A stretch of DNA of 12,389 bases. Origin: a halophilic archaeon J07HX64 (lineage in GTDB: Archaea > Halobacteriota > Halobacteria > Halobacteriales > Haloarculaceae). The translations under genes and the position numbers were made by a program. Location of the stretch: positions 1,094,089-1,106,477 of the forward strand of contig KE356579.1 in NCBI GenBank assembly GCA_000416085.1, read 5' to 3'. Position 1 is the stretch's first letter. Each line of letters begins with the position of its first letter. This document shows, piece after piece, positions 6,630 to 12,389 of the stretch. The notes beneath the pieces were generated by a model that made no database searches, was not told the origin of the DNA, and saw only the letters and a list, made by a program, of their open reading frames with translations.

Positions 6630-8189
6630 TCAGTCGTGAGCGGATGCGGACAGAAGTGACCGCCCCTCCATCTCGTCCGGCGGGGTCACACCCAGCAGGC
6701 CGAGCAGCGTCGGCGCGATATCGGCGAGTTCACCGTCACTCGCCCGTCTGTTCCCGTCGTCACCGGCCGGTGAACAGTAGACAAACGGGACAGGGTTGGT
6801 GGTGTGAGCGGTGTGTGGCGCCGCGGGGGTCCCCATCTCCTCGGCGTTGCCGTGGTCGGCGAGCACGAGCAGGTGTGCACCGGCCTCCCGGAGTGCTGTC
6901 CCCATCCGCCCCAGTTGCTCGTCGACCGTCTCGACGGCGGCAACCGCGGCGTCGAACTCGCCGGTGTGACCGACCATGTCCGGGTTGGCGTAGTTGAGCA
7001 CGAGCACGTCCGCGCTGTCGATGCGCTCGAGCGCCCTGTTGGTCACCGTTGTAGCGCTCATCTCGGGCTGTTCGTCGTAGGTCGGCACGTCCGGGCTGGG
7101 CACGATCTCGCGGTGTTCACCGGGGAACACCGCCTCCCGGCCACCGTTCAGGAAGTACGTGACGTGGGCGTACTTCTCGGTCTCGGCGAGGCGGAGCTGG
7201 CTGTGTCCGGTCTCGGCGAGCACCGACCCCAGCGTCGCACCCGGCTCGCGGGGCGAGAACGCGACCGGCAGGTCGAACCCCTCGTCGTACTCGGTCATCG
7301 TCACCAGTCGAACCGCGGGTGGGTCCGTCTGGAACGGCCACACCGGGTCGATATCGCACAGCATCCGGGTCAACTGGCGCGCCCGGTCGGCACGGAAGTT
7401 GACGAACACCGCCGCGTCACCGTCGGCGAGCACCGGCGCATCCTCGATGTGGGTCGGAACAACAAACTCGTCTGTTTCGCCGCGCTCGTAGGCCGCCCTC
7501 ACCGCCGCCATCGCCGACGGCGCGGTGTGCTCGCTCTCGCCGGCCACCACTGCCTTGTAGGCCCGCCTCGTCCGGTCCCAGTTCTCGTCGCGGTCCATCG
7601 CGTAGTACCGACCCGAGACGGTCGCCACGTCGCCGGTGCCACAGCGCCCGGTGTGGGCCGAAAGCGTCTCGAGATAGTCGACACCCGCCGTCGGGGCGGT
7701 GTCCCGGCCGTCGGTGAACGCGTGTGTGACCGCCTCGACACCGCGCTCGGCGGCGAGTGTCACGAGCGCGTGCAGGTGCTCCTGTGCGGCGTGGACCCCG
7801 CCGTCACTGACCAGTCCGAGGAGGTGGACCCGTCCGTCCTGCTCGCGTGCGTGCTCGAACGCGCTGTCGAGCGCCGGGTTCTCGTCGAGTGGCGGGTCTG
7901 TCGACCCGAGCGTGCCCTCCGCGCCGCGCCAACGGGCGAGTGCATCGGCGATGCGGGCCGACTCCTGTACGACGGCGCGTCCGGCCCCGATCGTGAGGTG
8001 GCCGACCTCGCTGTTGCCCATCTGTCCCGGCGGCAGACCGACGTGTGGGCCGTCGGTCCTGAGTGTCGCTGACGCGCCCGCCTCGCGCAGGCGGTCGAAC
8101 TGCGGTGTCTCTGCCGCCGCCACCGCGTCGCGGGCCTCCGGGTCCGGATTCAACCCCCACCCGTCCAGAATCACCAACCCAGCATCCAT
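6630..8189 (-). CDS. gpmI: 2,3-bisphosphoglycerate-independent phosphoglycerate mutase
   Basis: This 519-residue, Mn-dependent enzyme interconverts 3- and 2-phosphoglycerate in glycolysis and gluconeogenesis. It is the bacterial-type (GpmI) form rather than the archaeal ApgM form, judging by length and motifs. The first metal Asp is in LVILDGWG (D9), and the phosphorylated Ser is in MGNSEVGH (S60). Substrate loops are SDGGVHA, TDGRDT (159-164), GRYYAMDRD and FRADRARQ (265-272). The other metal ligands are in NPDMVGHTG (D404, H408), ADHGNAEE (D445, H446) and HTTNPVP (H462). No catalytic residue is missing. The ATG at 8189 is chosen because the family begins at this strand; the frame extends further upstream only as Arg/Ser-rich sequence overlapping menE. 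I see no clear TATA box at the expected distance. Confidence 0.95.
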   Translation of the reverse strand: MDAGLVILDGWGLNPDPEARDAVAAAETPQFDRLREAGASATLRTDGPHVGLPPGQMGNSEVGHLTIGAGRAVVQESARIADALARWRGAEGTLGSTDPPLDENPALDSAFEHAREQDGRVHLLGLVSDGGVHAAQEHLHALVTLAAERGVEAVTHAFTDGRDTAPTAGVDYLETLSAHTGRCGTGDVATVSGRYYAMDRDENWDRTRRAYKAVVAGESEHTAPSAMAAVRAAYERGETDEFVVPTHIEDAPVLADGDAAVFVNFRADRARQLTRMLCDIDPVWPFQTDPPAVRLVTMTEYDEGFDLPVAFSPREPGATLGSVLAETGHSQLRLAETEKYAHVTYFLNGGREAVFPGEHREIVPSPDVPTYDEQPEMSATTVTNRALERIDSADVLVLNYANPDMVGHTGEFDAAVAAVETVDEQLGRMGTALREAGAHLLVLADHGNAEEMGTPAAPHTAHTTNPVPFVYCSPAGDDGNRRASDGELADIAPTLLGLLGVTPPDEMEGRSLLSASAHD

Positions 8190-8253
8190 ACCTGTCTCTC
8201 GGTGCGACCCCACAGGAGACTTTCGGAACACCCGGCGGTTGCTGACCACCGCC

Positions 8254-8290
8254 GTCTGTGACACAGACTCACGGGGCAACCAGTCTGTGT
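8254..8290. repeat. three GTCTGTG elements in the menE-gpmI gap
   Basis: GTCTGTG-A-CACAGAC (8254-8268) is a perfect inverted repeat with a 1-base centre. A third copy, in AGTCTGTGT (8282-8290), pairs perfectly with ACACAGACT (8261-8269) across a 12-base loop. The group lies 15-51 nt beyond the menE stop and 65-101 nt upstream of gpmI. It could be a menE terminator hairpin or regulator sites for gpmI. Confidence 0.45.
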
Positions 8291-8304
8291 TCCCCGGGCT
8301 GTGC

Positions 8305-9855
8305 TCACGCCGACCGGAGACGCGCCCGGACAGCCTCGCGGTCGACAGTCCCCGAGACGGTCCGCGGCAGGGTGTCGACGAGCGCGACGGTCTTCGGGCG
8401 TTTGTACCCGGGGAGTGAGTCACGGCAGTGTGCCCGGACAGTCCCCACATCGAGGGTGCCGTCGTCCTCGTCCCCGTTTTCGGGAACGACCAGCGCCGCC
8501 ACGCGCTCACCCCACTCCTCGTCCGGGAGACCGACGACGGCAGCGTCGGCGACGGCGGGGTGTGAACGCAGTGTCTCGACCACCTCGCGGGGGGCGACCA
8601 GCTCACCGCCCGTGAGGACCATCTCGTCGCGCCGGCCGAGCACCCGGAGCCGGCCCGCCCCGTCCCGGACACCAACATCACCGGTGTGTAGCCCCCACTC
8701 GCCGATGGCCGCCCCGGTCGTCTCGGAGTCGAGATATCCTGGCGTCACGGTCGGCCCGGCAACGACGATCTCGCCGCGCTCGCCCGTCTCGACGGGGCTC
8801 CCGTCGGCCACGACTGTCACCCGGACCCCGTACAGCGGCTGTCCGACGGACGCGGGGTGGTCACGCGCCCCGGCCGGCCGGGCGGTCGCCACCTGTGAGG
8901 CGGTCTCTGTCAGCCCGTAGGTCGGGTGGACCGGGACATCCGCGGCCAGCGCCCGGTCGAGCAACCGCTCCGGGGTCGGCGCACCACCGACCAGCACCGC
9001 CGACAGCTCCGACAGCGGCGCGCCGACATCGAGCAACCGCCGCAACTGCGTCGGGACCAGTGAAACCCCCGTGACGCCGTGCGCCGCGAGCGCCCCCCCG
9101 GTCCGTTCGGCATCGAACCCGCGCTGGACGACCAGCGTCGTCCCGTACATCGCTGTTCTGAGGACAGGTGCGAGCCCACCCACGTGGTTGACGGGGAGAC
9201 AGCACAGCCACCGGTCCCCGGGTGACACACCCAGCCGGAACGCGGATGCCACCGCGCTCGCGTGCAGGTTCCCCGCTGTCAGACGGACACCCTTCGGTCT
9301 GCCTGTCGTGCCCGATGTGAACAGGACCACAGCTGTCTCCGCCGGGTCGTCCGGGCCGGGACCTGCGACCCCCTCGACCGGTTGCCCGCTGTTCACCGTC
9401 TGGTCGGTCCCTCCCGCGATGTTACGTTCGACCGGTTGCCCGCTGTTCGCTGTCTGGTTGGTCTCTCCCGGGATGTCATCGCCGGCCGGGGGCTCCGGGA
9501 CCACGACGACGGGTGTCTCGACCGACCCGGGGACAGTCGTCTGTGGCCCGGAGACGAGACAGTCGACCCCGGCCCGTCGAACGTGTGCCGACAGGTCGGC
9601 ACCGCCGAGTCGGGTGTCCAGTCCGACGACGGTCGAGCCGAGTCGCTGTGCGGCGTGGAACGTCGCAACAAACGCCGGGCCCGGTGTGAACAGTGTCCCG
9701 ACCCGACCGACTGCTGGCGCGCGCTCCCGCAGGCGTTCGGCCGCCCGGTCGACGAGCGCATCGAGGTGACGGTATGACCACCTCCGACTGTCCCGGGCGT
9801 CGACCAACGCCGTCCGGTCCGGTGTGGCGGCGACCCGGCGGGCGAGTACGTCCAT
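8305..9855 (-). CDS. menE: o-succinylbenzoate-CoA ligase
   Basis: This 516-residue member of the acyl-adenylate-forming family activates o-succinylbenzoate to its CoA thioester with ATP in menaquinone synthesis. Motifs in order are the P-loop LFTSGTTGRPKG (178-189), NHVGG (223-227), PTYGLTETAS (311-320), GLHTGDVG (388-395) and the hinge region LGRRDEMVLTGGELVAP. PGYKRPK (482-488) follows. Near the C-terminus LPRTVSGTVDREAV has Thr503 where the catalytic Lys of the A10 motif usually lies. Residues about 126-165 are a polar linker made of an 18-residue duplication (TNQTANSGQPVE / TDQTVNSGQPVE) not expected in the family. The ATG at 9855 is supported by a TTTTGT box about 26 nt upstream; a TTG nine codons upstream lies inside that box. 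menC ends 45 bp upstream, so menE may be expressed both alone and with menA-menC. Confidence 0.9.
   Translation of the reverse strand: MDVLARRVAATPDRTALVDARDSRRWSYRHLDALVDRAAERLRERAPAVGRVGTLFTPGPAFVATFHAAQRLGSTVVGLDTRLGGADLSAHVRRAGVDCLVSGPQTTVPGSVETPVVVVPEPPAGDDIPGETNQTANSGQPVERNIAGGTDQTVNSGQPVEGVAGPGPDDPAETAVVLFTSGTTGRPKGVRLTAGNLHASAVASAFRLGVSPGDRWLCCLPVNHVGGLAPVLRTAMYGTTLVVQRGFDAERTGGALAAHGVTGVSLVPTQLRRLLDVGAPLSELSAVLVGGAPTPERLLDRALAADVPVHPTYGLTETASQVATARPAGARDHPASVGQPLYGVRVTVVADGSPVETGERGEIVVAGPTVTPGYLDSETTGAAIGEWGLHTGDVGVRDGAGRLRVLGRRDEMVLTGGELVAPREVVETLRSHPAVADAAVVGLPDEEWGERVAALVVPENGDEDDGTLDVGTVRAHCRDSLPGYKRPKTVALVDTLPRTVSGTVDREAVRARLRSA
9374..9481. repeat. in-frame 54-bp tandem duplication within menE
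   Basis: Copy 1 (9374-9427) and copy 2 (9428-9481) are adjacent and share an identical 21-base start (TCGACCGGTTGCCCGCTGTT and one more base). About nine mismatches follow over the rest. The period is 18 codons, so the frame is kept. It encodes a polar linker just before the ATP-binding P-loop. Confidence 0.8.
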
Positions 9856-9878
9856 CGATGTCCGGTACGGCGAGGAGA

Positions 9879-9884
9879 ACAAAA
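9879..9884 (-). promoter_or_regulatory. TATA-like box of menE
   Basis: The - strand reads TTTTGT (within CTTTTGTT), centred about 26 nt upstream of the menE ATG at 9855, in the 45-bp menC-menE gap. It suggests a promoter of menE's own and supports that start codon. Confidence 0.45.
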
Positions 9885-9900
9885 GCCGCTGTGGTCCTGT

Positions 9901-10938
9901 TCAGGGCGGTGTCGGCAGTCCGAGACCGGGGTCCTGTGGCACGTGGATCGCACCGTCCTCGACGGGTGCCGGGTCGGGCGCCAGGTCACGGACGACCCGG
10001 TCGCCGGTCGCCAGCCCGCAGGGACCGATCTCGGGGATACTCGCCGCAACGTGGACAGCCCCGGTCCGGGCGACAACGGCGTCGACAGTCGTCGAGACGA
10101 CCGGTTCGACATCCGCCGCCCGGCAGCGTCGTGCGGCCTGTGCGGTCAGGTCCGGGCCGCCGACCACCATCGGCTTCAGCACGAGCATGTCCGCCGCGTC
10201 CGCGTCGAGCACCGTCTCGACATCGTGAGCGGCGAGCGACTCGTCGAGTGCGATGTCGACGCCTCTGTCGCGCAGGTCGGCCGTCTTCGTCAGGTCGACC
10301 GTCGGGAGCGGTTGCTCGACGTAGGCCACTCCAAGCGCTGCGAGTGCGTCGATCGCCTGGCGAGCATCCTGGCGCGTCCAGGCACCGTTTGCGTCGACCC
10401 GGAGTGTGATCGCCTCGCCGACCGCGTTCCGGACTGCCCGCACACGCTCGATGTCACTCTCGACGCCGCGGGTGCCGACATTCACCGTCAGACAGCCGAA
10501 CCCGGCCGCGACAGCCTCTCTCGCCCGCGTGGCCGCTTCCTCGGGGACCGTCTCCGCCTCCAGCGTCGCGTTTACCGGTACCCGCTCGACGGATGCCGTA
10601 GTATCCGCCCCACCTTCGAGTGTGTGATACAGCGGCGTCTCTGCCATTCTGGCCCGTGCGTCGGCGAGCGCGAGTGCGACCCCGTGGCGGGCGGCCGGCG
10701 CGTCGAGTTTCCGGAGCGCAACACCCCAGTCCAGCTCCGCCGCAACCGCCGCCGCACGGTCGAGCGCCCGACGGCACTCCTTTTTTGACTCGGTCCACCC
10801 GCCGAGGGGTGTCGCCTCACCGACACCCTCGACATCGCCGTACTCGATGCGCACCAGGAATCCACGTCGCTCGCGCATCGCCCCGTGGGTGGTCCCGAGC
10901 GGCGGGTCCAGTGCGACGCTGAACGGTTCCACCTCCAT
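9901..10938 (-). CDS. menC: o-succinylbenzoate synthase (enolase superfamily)
   Basis: This 345-residue protein belongs to the enolase superfamily and by context dehydrates SHCHC to o-succinylbenzoate in menaquinone synthesis. The N-terminal capping domain (FSVALDPPLGTTHGAMRERR, then GVGEATPLGGWTES) matches the haloarchaeal MenC type. The barrel carries the three metal ligands: D182 in LRVDANGAW, E208 in VEQPL and D232 in ALDES. It also keeps the second catalytic Lys, K255, in LVLKPMVVGG. The first catalytic motif, normally KxK, reads TVN (151-153) in GCLTVNVGTRG, so both lysines are absent. The start overlaps the menA stop as TGATG, indicating translational coupling. Menaquinone context makes the assignment firm, but activity is in doubt unless the lysines are replaced functionally. 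Confidence 0.88.
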   Translation of the reverse strand: MEVEPFSVALDPPLGTTHGAMRERRGFLVRIEYGDVEGVGEATPLGGWTESKKECRRALDRAAAVAAELDWGVALRKLDAPAARHGVALALADARARMAETPLYHTLEGGADTTASVERVPVNATLEAETVPEEAATRAREAVAAGFGCLTVNVGTRGVESDIERVRAVRNAVGEAITLRVDANGAWTRQDARQAIDALAALGVAYVEQPLPTVDLTKTADLRDRGVDIALDESLAAHDVETVLDADAADMLVLKPMVVGGPDLTAQAARRCRAADVEPVVSTTVDAVVARTGAVHVAASIPEIGPCGLATGDRVVRDLAPDPAPVEDGAIHVPQDPGLGLPTPP

Positions 10939-11883
10939 CAGACCACCCCCGGTACTGTGAGTCCCAGCGCGAACAGCACCGCATACAGCGCGAGCAGCTG
11001 TCCGGTCCGTTCGAGCGCGGGGTTGAGCGCGTCGCCGTCGGTCCTCGAGAGCACTGTCCGCGCGGGGAGTGTCGCGAGCGGTACCGTGATCAGCGGTGCG
11101 AGCACCGGGAGTCCGTACCCTCGCGCCCAGAAGACCAGCGGCACAACGTACGCGAGTGCCAGCAGTCCGACGTACTCGAGCCGCGAGAGCCGGTAGCCGA
11201 GCAGTACCGCGAGCGTCCGCTTGCCCGCCTCGCTGTCGGTCTCCCGGTCGCGGATGTTGTTGACGACCAGGATTCCGGTTGCGAGCGCCCCGACGGCCCC
11301 ACCGGCCAGCACACCGTCGACTGTGACTGTCCCCGCGGGCACCCCGAGCGGGAGCGGCCCCGCGGCGACCGTCGATACCGCCTGCACGTAGTAGGTACCG
11401 GTGACCGCGACCAGCCCGAAGAAGACGAACACGAACAGATCACCGAGACCGTAGTAGCCGTACGGGTACGGGCCCCCGGTGTAGAGCACGCCGGCGGCGA
11501 TACTCGACACTCCGATCACGACCGTCGGAGCCCCACCCACGAAGACGAGATACGTCCCGACCAGCACCGCGAGTCCGAACGTGAGGACTGTCGCACGTCT
11601 GACCTGTGCCGGTTCGATGAGACCCCCGGCGGTGACGCGGGTGAACCCCTCCCTGTCGTCGGTGTCGGCACCGTTCACGGCGTCGTAGTAGTCGTTTGCG
11701 AAGATTCGTCCCAACCTGTATGAGCAGTGCCCCCACCAGCGCCGCGAGTGCCGGAAGCGGTGCGAAGACGCCGTCCGCGACCGCGAGTCCGACACCCAGC
11801 AGTACCGGCGCCGCACCCGCTGGAAGTGTCTGTGGGCGGGCCGCCATCAGCCACGCCCGCCGCCTGTTCGCGGTGGCTGTCAT
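10938..11883 (-). CDS. menA: 1,4-dihydroxy-2-naphthoate polyprenyltransferase (UbiA family), frameshifted
   Basis: This membrane enzyme attaches the isoprenoid chain to dihydroxynaphthoate, giving demethylmenaquinone. The N-terminal part (AWLMAARPQTLPAGAAPVLL, then LLIQVGTN) and the rest lie in different frames. Dropping one base, G11703 on the + strand, joins them as QVGTNFANDYYDA, the expected UbiA motif, giving 314 residues, a normal length. The first Asp-rich motif is NDYYDAVNGADTDD (63-76) and the second NNIRDRETDSEAGKRT (D212, D216). Several hydrophobic segments follow the usual multi-span pattern. Two ATG codons stand in tandem at 11886 and 11883; I choose 11883 because the TATA-like box lies 27 nt upstream of it. 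The gene overlaps menC as TGATG. If the frameshift is real, the product ends shortly after the first motif and the gene is broken. Confidence 0.8.
11703..11703. other. frameshift site in menA
   Basis: On the coding strand AAT-C-TTC-GCA-AAC has one surplus C. Without it the code reads NFAND, the conserved start of the first Asp-rich motif. An alternative is the loss of two bases, giving NLFAND. The one-base version is simpler and matches the family motif better. Confidence 0.65.
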
Positions 11884-11887
11884 CATT

Positions 11888-11901
11888 CATGTGTACACAT
11901 G
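11888..11901. promoter_or_regulatory. 14-bp perfect palindrome at the menA start (possible operator)
   Basis: CATGTGTACACATG is a perfect palindrome lying between the TATA-like box (11908-11913) and the menA start codon. A dimeric regulator bound here would cover the transcription start. No regulator gene is visible nearby, so the operator role is inferred from position and symmetry. Confidence 0.4.
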
Positions 11902-11907
11902 GGAGAC

Positions 11908-11913
11908 TCAAAT
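11908..11913 (-). promoter_or_regulatory. TATA-like box of menA
   Basis: The - strand reads ATTTGA (within GATTTGAG), centred about 27 nt upstream of the ATG at 11883. It is the most A/T-rich non-palindromic stretch in the 90-bp gap before menA. Confidence 0.4.
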
Positions 11914-11973
11914 CGACTGCGGTCCCGGACCGGCCACACCCGACGGCTGTCCGCTCCCGACGGGTCGCCGGGG

Positions 11974-12389
11974 CTACCTGAGCGGGACGAAACGGACCTG
12001 ACCGTGGTGTTGGCGTTTCAGCGAACCGTCGTCGCGCTTGCGCGCCCGAACCAGTCGCTGGTGTGTGCTCCCGATAGGCGCAAGCACGAGTCCACCGGGT
12101 CGCACCTGTTCGACGACCCGTGACGGGACTGACTCCCCGGCGCAGGTGAGATACGCCCGGTCGTAGGGGGCGTGCTCGGGCCAGCCCTCGCGGCCGTCGC
12201 CCACACGAACCGACACCTCATCGTACCCCGTTGCCGCGAGTCGCCGGCGCCCCCGTTCGGCGAGTCGCTCGCGACACTCGACAGTTGTAAGATTCGCCGC
12301 ACCGGCCACCTCGGCCGTTATCGCCGCGTGGTAGCCACAGCCGGTGCCGACCTCCAGCACCGTCTGACCCGGTTCCAGCTCCAGCAGGT
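11974..12389 (-). CDS. pcm: protein-L-isoaspartate O-methyltransferase, N-terminus cut off
   Basis: This is the C-terminal 137 residues of a PCMT-family enzyme, which uses S-adenosylmethionine to methylate isoaspartate residues so that damaged proteins can be repaired. The frame stays open to the right edge (LLELEPGQTVLEVGTGCGYH). The SAM-binding glycine motif is VLEVGTGCGYHAA, followed by an acidic strand end (TTVECRERL) and the post-motif region YDRAYLTCAGESVP. RPGGLVLAPIG and RFVPLR close the domain. Haloarchaea often carry two adjacent pcm genes; which copy this is cannot be told. The stop codon lies 87 bp upstream of the menA start, on the same strand. Confidence 0.85.
   Translation of the reverse strand, partial: LLELEPGQTVLEVGTGCGYHAAITAEVAGAANLTTVECRERLAERGRRRLAATGYDEVSVRVGDGREGWPEHAPYDRAYLTCAGESVPSRVVEQVRPGGLVLAPIGSTHQRLVRARKRDDGSLKRQHHGQVRFVPLR

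Noticed and set aside
6804..8072. Long + strand open frame of 422 codons opposite gpmI
   Set aside because: It lies fully antisense to a phosphoglycerate mutase gene with all catalytic motifs. Its translation is Arg/His/Val-rich with no recognisable domain, typical of antisense frames in GC-rich DNA.
11690..11715. Programmed ribosomal frameshifting in menA
   Set aside because: There is no slippery run or stimulating structure at the site, and the break falls within a conserved catalytic motif. A sequencing error or a mutation explains it more simply.

Overview
The window comes from the chromosome of a halophilic archaeon (class Halobacteria). The evidence is a very high G+C content, strongly acidic proteins rich in Asp, Glu and Ala, a Tat-type lipoprotein signal, the archaeal clamp-loader subunit RfcB, and menaquinone genes of the haloarchaeal type. 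Several start codons also have a T-rich TATA-like box centred about 24-30 nt upstream, as expected for leaderless haloarchaeal transcripts. I cannot name the genus from sequence alone.

Layout: the left edge carries the 3' part of a HAD-family phosphatase gene on the + strand (3-563). Everything else is on the - strand. Reading from left to right these are rfcB (658-1674), mdh (1833-2747), dapD (2799-3635), a monothiol-type glutaredoxin (3776-4117), a Tat/lipobox lipoprotein broken by a frameshift (4210-5512), truA (5655-6449, GTG start), gpmI (6630-8189), and the menaquinone genes menE (8305-9855), menC (9901-10938) and menA (10938-11883, frameshifted). The right edge carries the 3' part of a protein-L-isoaspartate O-methyltransferase gene (from 11974). 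No gap between genes exceeds about 180 bases. I see no tRNA, rRNA, CRISPR array, transposase or attachment site.

Most genes look like separately transcribed housekeeping genes, each with its own promoter. The exception is menA-menC, which overlap as TGATG and are probably co-transcribed, with menE 45 bp downstream and also having a TATA-like box of its own. These three supply o-succinylbenzoate synthesis (MenC), its CoA activation (MenE) and prenylation of dihydroxynaphthoate (MenA), the membrane quinone branch of respiration. MDH and phosphoglycerate mutase belong to central carbon metabolism, DapD to lysine synthesis by the succinylase route, RfcB to replication and TruA to tRNA modification.

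I found no clearly new multi-gene system. The items worth a second look are: two independent frameshifts (lipoprotein linker and menA), each repaired by removing one base; loss of both lysines of the KxK motif in MenC; a Thr where MenE-type ligases carry the C-terminal catalytic Lys; an in-frame 54-bp tandem duplication in menE; a 42-bp tandem repeat plus inverted repeat upstream of the lipoprotein gene; and a perfect 14-bp palindrome between the promoter and start of menA.
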